Positions 1 through 7,923 are shown, counted from the stretch's first letter. The stretch is DNA of 52,689 nucleotides from Candidatus Nanopelagicales bacterium (GCA_025456065.1 JALOLH010000018.1:1-52689), one strand, 5' to 3'. Notes: generated from the sequence alone by a model not told the origin. Translations and numbers: made by a program.

Positions 1-474
1 GGCGGGTTCGGCGGGGAGGTGGGTGAGGGTGGCGTGCATGTCGGTGCACACCTGCCCGAGGGCCAGGCCGAAGACGGCTTGGCCGCCGCGGACGAGGTCG
101 ATGATCTGCTCGTCGTCGGCGGTGAGGTACACCCCGACGCCGTCGCAGAGCAGGGTCAGCCCGGCCAGGTCACCGGCCCGGTGGGCGTGCAGGGTGCGCA
201 GGGCGGTGCGGATGTTGGGCAGCGAGATGCCGGTCCCGAGCAGCCGTTTGACGACGCTGAGCGCGACGATGTCGCCGAAACGGTAGAGCCGGTGGCTGCC
301 CGACCCGGTGGCGGTGCGCAGGCTGGGTTCGACCAGTCCGGTGCGGGCCCAGTAGTCCAGCTGCCGGTAGGTGATGCCGGCGGCTTGGGCGGCGACCGGG
401 CCGCGGTAGCCGCGCTCGGCGTCGGCGGGCGGGTCGAGGTCGAACAGGGGGTGTTGGCCGTCGATGGGGGGCAC
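1..474 (-). CDS. MerR-family transcriptional regulator, C-terminus cut by window edge
   Basis: 158 codons are visible and the gene runs off the left edge. The N-terminal MerR helix-turn-helix is clear (GITYRQLDYWARTGLV, followed by a wing with GSGSHRLYRFGDI and VVKRLLGTGISLPNIR). From memory of the family, it resembles the second MerR regulator of the actinobacterial garA/FHA locus (Mycobacterium tuberculosis Rv1830 type) more than metal-sensing MerRs. No metal-binding Cys cluster is visible. I chose GTG at 474 because GGCAGGAG lies 6-7 nt upstream and a good promoter lies further upstream; an in-frame ATG at 564 would fall upstream of that promoter. Odd points: about half of the Gln codons are CAA, whereas genes elsewhere in the window use CAG almost only, and the expected garA-type neighbours are absent on the visible side. 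Its position facing the 3' end of tRNA-Met suggests transferred DNA, which is inference. Confidence 0.8.
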   Translation of the reverse strand, partial: MPPIDGQHPLFDLDPPADAERGYRGPVAAQAAGITYRQLDYWARTGLVEPSLRTATGSGSHRLYRFGDIVALSVVKRLLGTGISLPNIRTALRTLHAHRAGDLAGLTLLCDGVGVYLTADDEQIIDLVRGGQAVFGLALGQVCTDMHATLTHLPAEPA

Positions 475-529
475 GGGCGGCTCCTGCCACGGGTCGGGCA
501 CGTGGGGAAGGCCGCGCGGTGGGTCGACC

Positions 530-558
530 ACGCTACCGCCCGGTAGGGGTGGGGTCAA
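530..558 (-). promoter_or_regulatory. Probable MerR-type promoter with palindromic operator in the spacer
   Basis: On the minus strand TTGACC (558-553) is followed after exactly 17 nt by TAGCGT (535-530). The spacer carries the inverted repeat CTACCG-CC-CGGTAG (533-546). MerR-family proteins are known to bind palindromes between -35 and -10, so autoregulation of the MerR gene starting at 474 is likely. The predicted mRNA would have a leader of about 45-50 nt carrying the Shine-Dalgarno sequence. Confidence 0.55.
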
Positions 559-567
559 CGGCATGGT

Positions 568-705
568 TCAGTGGCGCGGCGCGGGTCGGGCAGCGGCCGG
601 GGCGCGGTGCGCCGGCACCGCGGCCTCGACCGGGTTTGGGACGGCGCTCCGCGGTGGGCTGGCGATGGCCAGGGCGGCGTCGGCGCTGATGCCAGCGCCG
701 GCCAT
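568..705 (-). CDS. Small candidate ORF (45 aa), function unknown
   Basis: ATG at 705 overlaps the stop of the upstream 58-codon ORF as TGATG, an arrangement typical of translational coupling. Third positions are mostly G/C but include several exceptions (GCT, CCA, CGA). The product is Ala/Pro rich with no recognisable motif or membrane segment. It ends just before the MerR promoter. It could equally be chance open frame in GC-rich DNA. Confidence 0.25.
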   Translation of the reverse strand: MAGAGISADAALAIASPPRSAVPNPVEAAVPAHRAPAAARPAPRH

Positions 706-881
706 CAGCACGGCGGCGAGCTCGCCGCGCTGGCGCACGCCCCGGCGTGGGTGACCGCCAGGGCGTCCCACGGGCCAGCGGTGAGCACCACCGTGCTGAC
801 GGTCGTCGGCTCGGGGGTGTTGCAGTACTTGGGGACGTGCTCGGCGGCGGTGGTGTCCGGGCAGTTGTGCCCGCCGCTCAT
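705..881 (-). CDS. Small candidate ORF (58 aa, Cys-containing), function unknown
   Basis: ATG at 881, TGA at 705-707. Nearly every codon ends in G or C, the strongest coding signal in this stretch. The composition is plausible for a protein, with four Cys (NCPD, KYCN, GACA and a C-terminal PPC) and a Thr/Val-rich middle. No good ribosome binding site precedes it. No homologue is recognised. It lies in the atypical region between tRNA-Met and the MerR gene. Confidence 0.35.
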   Translation of the reverse strand: MSGGHNCPDTTAAEHVPKYCNTPEPTTVSTVVLTAGPWDALAVTHAGACASAASSPPC

Positions 882-990
882 GCACCCGCCGCGATGTCCC
901 CGCCGCGAATAGGTGCAGAAGCAGGTGCAGACCCAACTGAGCGAGCCGGCACTCCCCTCGCCAACCTGACGCTTGACCTGCGACGATGTG

Positions 991-1065
991 TGGGGCGGGC
1001 GGGATTCGAACCCGCAACCTGACGGATTATGAGTCCGCTGCTCTGACCTGTTGAGCTACCGCCCC
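991..1065 (-). tRNA. tRNA-Met (anticodon CAT)
   Basis: The cloverleaf folds: acceptor GGGGCGG/CCGCCCC, D-arm GCTC/GAGC, anticodon stem GCGGA/TCCGT with loop CTCATAA (anticodon CAT), T-arm GCGGG-TTCGAAT-CCCGC, discriminator A. No CCA is encoded. The acceptor starts with a G-C pair, so it is not initiator tRNA. The elongator Met form is most likely; a tRNA-Ile2 with lysidine-modified CAT cannot be excluded. Its 3' end faces the atypical MerR region. Confidence 0.93.
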
Positions 1066-1361
1066 GCCGGGCAAGCGTAGGCGACCTGGCCGCTCGGCCC
1101 CGCCCTGCGACCGGAGTGCGGTCGGGTCCCGATCCCCGCGGGTCGCACCTCGGTACACCAAGGCGAGGCAAGGCGCAGCCAAAGGTGGGAACGGTTGCCA
1201 TGTGCGTGCCCGCGTGGCCGGGCATGCGCGAGCCCGCGCTCGGCATACTCCAAGTGGTTCCAGCGCCGGCTCGGACCTCAACCGCCGGCCCCGACCCATC
1301 CGATCCCCTCCCTGAACGCCCGTGTCCGGCCCTGGGCACCGATACGACAGGAGAGCGACGC
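1066..1361. other. Gene-free stretch between tRNA-Met and the EEP gene
   Basis: I see no convincing gene on either strand. It should hold the tRNA-Met promoter (minus) and the promoter and leader of the gene at 1362 (plus). ACAGGAGAG at about 1347-1355 is the Shine-Dalgarno of that gene. Confidence 0.5.
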
Positions 1362-2417
1362 GTGATCTCACCCCTTCGACTGGCCGTGGCGGGCCTCGCC
1401 GTCACCGCGCTCGTGGCCACCCCGGTCACCGCCGGGGCAGCAGGCACCCCCTCGGCTGCGGCGCCGACCGCCGCAGCGCCCACGCTGCAGGCCCAGCGGG
1501 CCAGTGCGCCACCCGCCGGCGCCCTGCGCGTGGCCACGTTCAACGTCGCCAAGTCGACGGTCCGGACCCGCGGCTTCCACTGGGGGGTTCGCCGGCTGGC
1601 ACTCGTGCGCGTCGTGAACGCCACCCGACCGGACGTCCTCATGGTGCAGGAGGCGAACACGCAGCGGTGGAAGGGCGTCCGCCACATCGACGACGTGATC
1701 GGGCTGATGCGGTCGGCCGGCTACCAGATCGCCTCGACGGCGGTCGACAACTGCAACCCCGGATGCACCCGCGGTGCCCACGTCTTCTTCAACCCGCAGC
1801 GCGTGGCCCTGCCCCGACTGCCCTCCGGCATGGCACCTGCGGGCATGACCGGTCAGTCGAACATCGCCGGCACCTGGAGCTCGAGCATCCAGGAGCGGGC
1901 GACCTCGTGGGCGTTCCTCAAGCCGCACGGCAGCAGTCGGGTCACCTTGTACGTCTCGGTGCACCTGCCCACCCCGAAGACCGCCACGGGCGAGGCGCTG
2001 CGCCTGGCGATCGCCAACCGCCTCAAGCCGTGGGCGGCGAGGCTCATCGCGGCCAGCGGGCTGCCCAGGGCGGAGCTGGTGATCGGCGGCGACTTCAACT
2101 CCTACGACAAGCGGCAGCCCCAGGGGGCCCAGCAGGTGCTGCGCGACGCCGGGCTGCATGACGGCTGGCTGGCACCGGTGAAGGTCAACCCGAACTACAG
2201 CACGGTGAACATCACGCCCAGCACCCGCAAGTACAAGGGCTTCCCACCCCGGCCGCACTTCTACAAGCAGAACACGACGCGCATCGACTACGTGTTCGCG
2301 TCGGTTCCCCCGCTGCGCCACGAGGTGTTCCTGCGGTTCACGGCCAAGGGCACCATCGACAACGCCTACCGGGCCTCCGACCACAACATGGTGCTGGTCG
2401 ACCTGCCACTGGCCTGA
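1362..2417 (+). CDS. Secreted endonuclease/exonuclease/phosphatase-family protein
   Basis: 351 aa. GTG at 1362 is chosen because AGGAGAG sits about 7 nt upstream and a typical signal peptide begins there (ISPLRL, then a hydrophobic AVAGLAVTALVATPVTA, with likely cleavage after AGA). The mature part has all the EEP fold landmarks: VATFNV near residue 60, VQEAN (metal-binding Glu), VSVHLPT, IGGDFNSYD (catalytic Asp/Asn), RIDYVFAS and a terminal SDHNMVLVDL. It is therefore an exported Mg-dependent phosphodiesterase. DNase, sphingomyelinase-like or inositol-phosphatase activity cannot be told apart by eye. It is a single gene ending in a shared terminator. Confidence 0.85.
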   Translation: MISPLRLAVAGLAVTALVATPVTAGAAGTPSAAAPTAAAPTLQAQRASAPPAGALRVATFNVAKSTVRTRGFHWGVRRLALVRVVNATRPDVLMVQEANTQRWKGVRHIDDVIGLMRSAGYQIASTAVDNCNPGCTRGAHVFFNPQRVALPRLPSGMAPAGMTGQSNIAGTWSSSIQERATSWAFLKPHGSSRVTLYVSVHLPTPKTATGEALRLAIANRLKPWAARLIAASGLPRAELVIGGDFNSYDKRQPQGAQQVLRDAGLHDGWLAPVKVNPNYSTVNITPSTRKYKGFPPRPHFYKQNTTRIDYVFASVPPLRHEVFLRFTAKGTIDNAYRASDHNMVLVDLPLA

Positions 2418-2425
2418 CGACGCCC

Positions 2426-2453
2426 GTGGGGGTCCCTCGCCGGGGACCCCCAC
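2426..2453. terminator. Bidirectional terminator between the EEP gene and mutY
   Basis: A perfect 11-bp stem (GTGGGGGTCCC / GGGACCCCCAC) with a 6-nt loop lies in the 39-nt gap between convergent stops. There is no T-tract, as is usual in actinobacteria. Confidence 0.8.
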
Positions 2454-2456
2454 CAC

Positions 2457-3368
2457 TCACGGGGACGGCCGCCTGCCGGGCAGCCGGAAGCGGCCGTCCG
2501 GCATCGGCTCGACCAGGCCGTCCGCGACGAGGCCGTCGAGCGCCCGCTCGCGCTGGATCGGCTCGGCCCAGACGGCCTGCAAGGTGCCGTGGCTGACCGC
2601 GGCCTGCTCCCGCAGCACGGCCATGAGCAGCCCGCGCACCTGCCGATCCGTGCCGGCGAACCGCTGGCTGCGGCGCGGCGGGCCGTCGTGGGCCGGCCGC
2701 CCGGCGCGCAACCAGGCGCAGTCCGCCGCGACGGGACACCGCTGGCAGGCGGGCGCACGTGCTGTGCACAGCACGGCACCCAGCTCCATGACGGCGATCG
2801 ACCACAGGGCGGCAGCGGCGTCGTCGTCGGGCAGGAGCGCCTCGGCCCGGCGGCGCTCCGCCACGGTGAGGGCCGGCGGCGGGTGCTCGACACCGCCGAC
2901 CAGCCGCGCCAGGACGCGCCGCACGTTCGTGTCCATCGCCAGCGCCCGGCGGCCGAACGCGAAGGCGCGCACGGCGGCCGCCGTGTACTCCCCCACGCCC
3001 GGCAGCGCCCGCAGCGCCTGCTCGTCCTCCGGCACGACGCCCCCGTGCCGCTCCACGATGGCGACCGAGGCGGCGTGCAGGCGCAGCGCCCGGCGCGGGT
3101 ACCCGAGCCGGTCCCACTGCCGCACGGCCTCCCCGGGGGCGTCCTCGGCCAGGGCCGCGGGCTGCGGCCACCGCGCCATCCACGCCTGCCAGGCGGGAAG
3201 GACCCGTGCCACCTGCGTCTGCTGCAGCATCACCTCGCTGACCAGGACCCCCCACGGGGTCCGGTCCTCCGCGCGCCAGGGCAGGTCCCGGCGGTTGGCC
3301 AGGTACCAGGCGGACATCGCCGCCACCGGCGCCGTCTGCGCCTCCCCCGTCGCACCGCCCATGGCCAT
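2457..3368 (-). CDS. mutY: A/G-specific adenine glycosylase MutY
   Basis: 303 aa. It removes adenine mispaired with 8-oxoguanine in base excision repair. Visible: EVMLQQTQ with the catalytic Glu, the helix-hairpin-helix LPGVGEYTAAAV, AMDTNVRR with the catalytic Asp, and a 4Fe-4S ligand set C-x6-C-x2-C-x5-C (CTARAPACQRCPVAADC). The C-terminal NUDIX-like domain of enterobacterial MutY is reduced to about 70 residues, usual for actinobacteria. Start ATG at 3368 is favoured because GAGAAT ends 6 nt before it, a leaderless-type promoter; ATG 3362 is also in frame. It is divergent from the pirin gene. Confidence 0.93.
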   Translation of the reverse strand: MAMGGATGEAQTAPVAAMSAWYLANRRDLPWRAEDRTPWGVLVSEVMLQQTQVARVLPAWQAWMARWPQPAALAEDAPGEAVRQWDRLGYPRRALRLHAASVAIVERHGGVVPEDEQALRALPGVGEYTAAAVRAFAFGRRALAMDTNVRRVLARLVGGVEHPPPALTVAERRRAEALLPDDDAAAALWSIAVMELGAVLCTARAPACQRCPVAADCAWLRAGRPAHDGPPRRSQRFAGTDRQVRGLLMAVLREQAAVSHGTLQAVWAEPIQRERALDGLVADGLVEPMPDGRFRLPGRRPSP

Positions 3369-3494
3369 CGCTGCATTCTCACCCGGCGGCGCGGGCTCCG
3401 CTGCTGGATGGCACGGGCGACCCTGGCGGAATACCAGCATCCGCGCTACCGTTCCATTAGTTGAATCCTGAACAACATGGAGGAGGTCCCCCGG

Positions 3495-4463
3495 ATGCCT
3501 GCCGTCACCGCCGACACGATGACCCTGCCGCGCCTGGACGCGCCGGTGCCGACCGGCCGGCCGCGGCCGGTCCGCTCGGTCACCACCGCGCCGCGCGGGT
3601 TCGAGGGCGAGGGGTTCCCCGTCCGCCGCGCGTTCGCCGGCGTGGACCTCGCCGACCTCGACCCCTTCGTGCACATGGACCAGATGGGCGAGGTGGAGTA
3701 CGGCGTGGGCGAGCCGAAGGGCACCCCCTGGCACCCCCATCGCGGCTTCGAGACGTTCACCTACCTGATGGAGGGCACCTTCCTGCACCAGGACTCGCAC
3801 GGCGGCGGCGGTGTCATCGAGAACGGCGGCACGCAGTACATGACGGCCGGGAGCGGGATCCTGCACATCGAGACGCCACCGGAGTCGCTGGTCATGTCGG
3901 GCGGGCTGTTCCACGGCATCCAGCTGTGGATCAACCTGCCGCGGGCGAAGAAGTGGCTGGCCCCGGCGTACCAGCCGCTCGAGGGCACCGACGTCACGCT
4001 CGCCTCCTCGACCGACGGCGGTGCGCTCGTGCGCGTCCTCGCCGGCACGGTGGCCGGCCACACCGGACCCGGGCGCAGCCAGTCCCCCATCGCCATCGTG
4101 CACGCGACCCTGGCCCCGGGCGCCCGGCTCGAGCTGCCGTGGCGGACGGACTTCAACGCCCTGGTCTACGCGCTGTCCGGCACGGGAGCGGTCGGCCCGC
4201 TGGGGCACCCCGTCGAGGGCGGTCAGCTCGCCGTGCTCGGCGCCGGCGACCACCTGGTCGTCGACGCCGCCCCGGGGCAGTCGGCGGCGTCGCCGACCCT
4301 GGAGGTCCTGCTCCTCGGCGGCGCCCCCCTGCGCGAGCCGGTCGTGCAGTACGGGCCGTTCGTGATGAACAGCCGCGCGGAGATCATCCAGGCGCTGGAG
4401 GACTACCAGTCCGGGCGGTTCGGCGTGATCCCCGAGGGCGCGATCATGCCGCACCGCGCCTGA
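3495..4463 (+). CDS. Pirin family protein
   Basis: 322 aa, a bicupin of the pirin family. The N-terminal cupin has the metal-ligand pattern HPHRGFETFTYLMEG, with the further His in LHQDSHG and the Glu/His of GSGILHIE. A pirin C-terminal domain follows. Bacterial pirins act as quercetin dioxygenase-like enzymes or bind metabolic enzymes; the substrate here is unknown. ATG 3495 is chosen because GGAGGAGG (3479-3486) is 8 nt upstream; ATG 3477 overlaps that ribosome binding site. The AT-richer leader at 3458-3474 contains an imperfect palindrome (GTTGAATCCTGAAC) that may be an operator. Confidence 0.9.
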   Translation: MPAVTADTMTLPRLDAPVPTGRPRPVRSVTTAPRGFEGEGFPVRRAFAGVDLADLDPFVHMDQMGEVEYGVGEPKGTPWHPHRGFETFTYLMEGTFLHQDSHGGGGVIENGGTQYMTAGSGILHIETPPESLVMSGGLFHGIQLWINLPRAKKWLAPAYQPLEGTDVTLASSTDGGALVRVLAGTVAGHTGPGRSQSPIAIVHATLAPGARLELPWRTDFNALVYALSGTGAVGPLGHPVEGGQLAVLGAGDHLVVDAAPGQSAASPTLEVLLLGGAPLREPVVQYGPFVMNSRAEIIQALEDYQSGRFGVIPEGAIMPHRA

Positions 4464-4478
4464 GCCCCCGGGACCTCG

Positions 4479-5252
4479 TCAGCGGCGTTCGAGGATCAGG
4501 TCGACGCTCGGACGCCCGGCCACCAGGCCCCGTCGCTCGTAGCCGGTGACCGGCCGCCAGTCCGGCCGCGGGACGAACCCGCCCGAACGGTTCACCAGGA
4601 GGGCTTCGGCAGCGCACACGGCCAGCATCCGCTCGGCGTAGTCGGGGATGTCGGTGGCGAGGTGCAGGGTGCCGCCCGGCACGAGCAGCGTGGCTGCCCG
4701 GTGGACGAACGCCGGCTGGACGAGCCGGCGCTTGTGGTGGCGCACCTTCGGCCAGGGGTCGGGGAAGAAGGCGCGGATGCCCACCAGCGAGGCCGGTGCC
4801 AGGTGGTCCATCAGCTCGACCGCGTCGCCCACGCACACCCGGACGTTGGCCAGGCCGGCCCGTTCCGCACCGGCCAGCAGCGCGCCGATGCCGGGGGTGT
4901 GGACGTCGACCGCGACGATGCCGTGCCCGGGGTCGGCGGCGGCCATCTGCAGGGTGGCCTCGCCCATCCCCGAGCCGATCTCCAGGACCACCGGGCGCGG
5001 TGGGTCGAACAGGTCGGACAGGTGGGCGGGCGGCTCCTCGGCGTCGACACCCCAGGCCGGCAGCAGGCGGGTCAGGGCCGATGCAGCGGACGGGGTGGTC
5101 CGGCTGCGCCGGGGGTGGAAGGTCCGGATGCGCCGGTCGGCGGCCGGTCCGCGCTGCTCTCCACCTGGTCGGGGCGGGGTCCGCTCCCCGACGCCCTCCC
5201 CGACCCCGTCCGCACGCACCGCGCTCGGCTGGTCGGCACCCGGGACGGTCAC
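4479..5252 (-). CDS. trmB: tRNA (guanine-N7-)-methyltransferase TrmB
   Basis: 257 aa. It methylates G46 in the variable loop of tRNA using S-adenosylmethionine. Visible: the SAM-binding motif LEIGSGMGEA, VAVDVHTPGIG, the family signature FFPDPWPKVRHHKRRL, and a C-terminal region with TGYERRG. The start GTG 5252 is supported by TACCCT ending 6 nt upstream (leaderless arrangement), not by a Shine-Dalgarno. The first ~55 residues are low-complexity and poorly conserved in the family. It converges on the pirin gene with a 15-nt gap. The same reading frame stays open far upstream across the SulP gene, which is a shadow. Confidence 0.9.
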   Translation of the reverse strand: MTVPGADQPSAVRADGVGEGVGERTPPRPGGEQRGPAADRRIRTFHPRRSRTTPSAASALTRLLPAWGVDAEEPPAHLSDLFDPPRPVVLEIGSGMGEATLQMAAADPGHGIVAVDVHTPGIGALLAGAERAGLANVRVCVGDAVELMDHLAPASLVGIRAFFPDPWPKVRHHKRRLVQPAFVHRAATLLVPGGTLHLATDIPDYAERMLAVCAAEALLVNRSGGFVPRPDWRPVTGYERRGLVAGRPSVDLILERR

Positions 5253-5258
5253 GCGCCA

Positions 5259-5264
5259 AGGGTA
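5259..5264 (-). promoter_or_regulatory. -10 hexamer of trmB (leaderless type)
   Basis: TACCCT fits TANNNT and ends 6 nt before the GTG start, so transcription would begin at or next to the start codon. Confidence 0.5.
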
Positions 5265-5411
5265 GGCGGGCGGCACGGGTCGTCGTCCGCGACGAGAACG
5301 CTTCCCTGACGTGGTCGGCGACAGGGCGCCGCCGCCTGGTGCGCTGATCAGGAGTTCGCCCTTGGCCGGCTGGCGGGTGTCGACCCATGGGCCGGGTGAA
5401 CAATCGCCGCC

Positions 5412-7103
5412 ATGGCGGCTCCCGTGCACGCACGACCCGCAGCCCCTCGCTTCGCCCCCGGCGTCCTGCCCTACGACCGCCGGTGGCTCGCCCGCGACCT
5501 CGTCGCCGGCGCGACCCTGGCGGCGCTCGCGATCCCCGAGGGCCTCGGCTACGCCAAGATCGCCGGGATGCCGCCGGAGACGGGGCTCTACACCTGCCTG
5601 CTGCCGGTCCTGGCCTTCGCCCTGTTCGCCTCGAGCCGCCGCCTCGTGATCGGCGCGGACTCGGCCACCGCGGCGATCAGCGCCAGCGCCGTGGGCCTGC
5701 TCGCGGCCGGCAACCCCGAGACGTTCTTCGCGCTGAGCTGCCTGCTCGCGGTCATGAGCGGGGGGCTGCTCATCGCCGCGGGGTGGCTGCGCCTGGGGTT
5801 CCTGTCGGACTTCATGTCCCGCTCGGTCCTCGCGGGGTTCCTCACCGGCGTCGGGATCCAGATCGCGGTCGGCCAGCTCCACGGGATGCTCGGCGTCCCG
5901 GCCAGCGGGGACACGACCTGGCAGAAGTTCGTGAGCACCCTGCAGCAGCTCCCGGAGGCGAGCGTCTCGCAGACCGTGCTGTCCGCCTCCGTCATCGCGG
6001 TGATCCTCGGCCTGGGCAGGATCTCCCCCAAGGCACCCGGCCCGCTCATCGCCGTGGTGGGCAGCATGGTCCTCGCTGCGGCGCTGGACTGGGAGGGGCG
6101 CCGCGACGTGGAGATGGTCGGCGCCCTCCCCGCCGGGCTGCCCTCGCTGCAGGTCCCGACCGCCTCCGTCGCCGACGTGCTGGCGCTCGTGCCGACGGCC
6201 CTGATCATCCTGCTCGTCTGCGTGGCCCAGAGCGTGTCGACCGCGAGCGCGTTCGCCATCCAGCACGACGACCGGCACGAGCCCAACCGGGACCTCGTCG
6301 GGCTCGGCGTGGCGAACGTCGTCAACGGGATCGGCTCCTCGTTCGTGGTCAACGGCTCGCCGACCAAGACCGCGATCTCCGACAAGTCGGGGACGCAGTC
6401 CCAGCTGGCCATGGTCGTGCTGGCGCTCATCACGGTGCCGGTCCTGCTGTTCCTGACGGACCTCTTCGACTACCTGCCCGAGGCGACCCTGGCCTCCGTG
6501 GTGTTCGTCATCGCGATCCACCTGATGAAGGTCGACACGCTGCGGATGCTCTCCCGCCTCCCGTCGCGCGGGGAGTTCTGGGTGGCCGCCTCCACGGCTG
6601 CCTTCGTCGCCCTGGTGGGAGTGGGCGGCGGCATCCTCTGGGCGATCGTCGCCTCGATCGTGCTGAACCTCGCCTCCGCCTCGCATCCGCGCAACGTGGT
6701 CGCGGTCCTCGACGAGCGGGGCGAGCCGCACGAGGTCCCGGTGGCCCCGGCACTGCAGACCCTCCCGGGGGTCATCGTCTACCGGTTCGCGGCCAACCTC
6801 TTCTACGCCAACGCTGCCCGGCTGGTCGAGGACGTGCGTGTGCTCGTGCAGGGCGCGCCGCAGCCCCTGCGGCTGTTCGTCCTCGACGGCTCCGAGCTCC
6901 ACCGGCTGGACTGGACCTCGGCCGAGGCACTGCGCAAGGCCGTCCAGATGGTCCAGGAGACGGGCGCGTCGTTCCGCATCGCCCGCGTCCCCGAAGAGGT
7001 CTGGCCGTTGCTGGACCACTTCGGCATCACCGCGCTGGTGGGCGAGGAGACCTATCGGCTGAACGTGCGACAGGCCCTGGCCCGGTTCGTGCCCGAGGAC
7101 TGA
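5412..7103 (+). CDS. SulP-family anion transporter with C-terminal STAS domain
   Basis: 563 aa, full length for the SLC26/SulP family. The N-terminal signature is clear (LVAGATLAALAIPEGLGYAKIAG, with PPETGLYTCLLPVL next). About a dozen hydrophobic segments follow to residue ~420, and then a STAS domain at about 440-555 (LRLFVLDGSELHRLDWTSAEAL). Family members move sulfate, bicarbonate or dicarboxylates; the substrate cannot be assigned. No carbonic anhydrase or sulfate-assimilation gene is adjacent. The Shine-Dalgarno is weak (GGGTGA). It is divergent from trmB. Confidence 0.9.
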   Translation: MAAPVHARPAAPRFAPGVLPYDRRWLARDLVAGATLAALAIPEGLGYAKIAGMPPETGLYTCLLPVLAFALFASSRRLVIGADSATAAISASAVGLLAAGNPETFFALSCLLAVMSGGLLIAAGWLRLGFLSDFMSRSVLAGFLTGVGIQIAVGQLHGMLGVPASGDTTWQKFVSTLQQLPEASVSQTVLSASVIAVILGLGRISPKAPGPLIAVVGSMVLAAALDWEGRRDVEMVGALPAGLPSLQVPTASVADVLALVPTALIILLVCVAQSVSTASAFAIQHDDRHEPNRDLVGLGVANVVNGIGSSFVVNGSPTKTAISDKSGTQSQLAMVVLALITVPVLLFLTDLFDYLPEATLASVVFVIAIHLMKVDTLRMLSRLPSRGEFWVAASTAAFVALVGVGGGILWAIVASIVLNLASASHPRNVVAVLDERGEPHEVPVAPALQTLPGVIVYRFAANLFYANAARLVEDVRVLVQGAPQPLRLFVLDGSELHRLDWTSAEALRKAVQMVQETGASFRIARVPEEVWPLLDHFGITALVGEETYRLNVRQALARFVPED

Positions 7104-7413
7104 GCGCGCGACCGGACGGACCCGGGGAGGCCGGGCCGGGAGTCACCCGATCGGAGCAACTGGGCCGTCAGGGCTTGACAGGCCAGCGCGCTCGTCGACC
7201 CGCCTGGTGCCACCACCGGGAGGTTGGGGTAGTCGCTGGCGGGGATCGCCCCGAACCGCGGCAGGAGCCCAATGGCACCCAGGCTCGGCCACGGGCCCGC
7301 GACCGGTCCTGACCCAGCTCGGCGCACCGGTCCACGAAGCCCGACGAACGGCCCTTCCCACCCCGCTGCGATCGGTTGGAGCATGGACGCAGGATCCTCG
7401 GGAGGAGGTCGCG
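7104..7413. other. Gene-free stretch between SulP and the small membrane protein
   Basis: I see no supported gene in 310 nt. A TTGACA at 7175-7180 has no convincing -10 at normal spacing. Codon-position bias is absent in all frames compared with the flanking genes. GGAGGAGG at 7401-7408 is the ribosome binding site of the next gene. Confidence 0.45.
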
Positions 7414-7923
7414 ATGGGCGGCACCCTGGTGGTGCTCGGATGCGCGGCGGCCGTCGCGGTGGTCGCGTGGCTCGCGTACGAGCCAGTCCGGCGGGCCGCC
7501 CTGGCCCGCTCCGAACGGCCGCACCCGCTGTCCGGCCGGCGCGCCGCCCTCGTCGGTGGTGCCATCGCTGCCTGCATCGCCGGCTGCCTGCTGGTCGCGG
7601 TCGACGCGTCGAGGCCCGGCGGGCTCATCCAGCTGCTGGGGGTTCCCGCGCAGGTGGTGCCGATGGGCGTGAGCGTGGTGCTGGGGGGTTGCCTGGCGCT
7701 GCTGCCGTGGCAGCCGGACTGGGTCTCCGCCGAGCTGCGCCGGCTGGCCCTGGCACTCACCGCGATCACCCTCGTCGTCTTCGCGATCGGGGCGGCATCG
7801 ACGTCGTGGCTGCTGGTGATGCTGATCGGCGTCGCCGCCTTCGCCGGGTTGGCCTCAGTGCTGCGACCCACTCGCGCTCCGGACGGCTCGGCTGCTCCCG
7901 AGGTGACGCGGCGAGGCCGGTGA
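7414..7923 (+). CDS. Small integral membrane protein, function unknown
   Basis: 169 aa. ATG 7414 has a strong GGGAGGAGG 5-6 nt upstream. There are about five hydrophobic segments: residues 2-22, 44-64 (GGAIAACIAGCLLVAV), 72-96, 107-125 and 128-147. The tail is short and charged. No motif identifies a family. It is a single gene, followed by the tRNA-Asn unit on the other strand. Confidence 0.7.
   Translation: MGGTLVVLGCAAAVAVVAWLAYEPVRRAALARSERPHPLSGRRAALVGGAIAACIAGCLLVAVDASRPGGLIQLLGVPAQVVPMGVSVVLGGCLALLPWQPDWVSAELRRLALALTAITLVVFAIGAASTSWLLVMLIGVAAFAGLASVLRPTRAPDGSAAPEVTRRGR

Noticed and set aside
474-564. ATG at 564 as the MerR start
   Set aside because: It lies upstream of the TTGACC/TAGCGT promoter and has no ribosome binding site. 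GTG 474 has a good one.
747-1022. Open frame reading through tRNA-Met and ending in GRAGFEPAT
   Set aside because: The GFEPAT ending is the well-known artefact of translating a tRNA T-arm in reverse.
962-1024. Direct repeat CAACCTGACG at 962-971 and 1015-1024, as a possible attachment-site scar
   Set aside because: Only 10 bp, and the second copy is within the tRNA variable/anticodon region just 53 nt away. Too short and too close to be an integration footprint.
4479-7019. Very long open frame on the minus strand running through trmB and antisense to the SulP gene
   Set aside because: Only the trmB part has protein motifs. The rest is a low-complexity His/Arg/Gly/Asp translation mirroring the GC-rich codons of the SulP gene.
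7175-7180. TTGACA as a -35 for the gene at 7414
   Set aside because: No acceptable -10 at 16-19 nt and more than 200 nt from the start codon.
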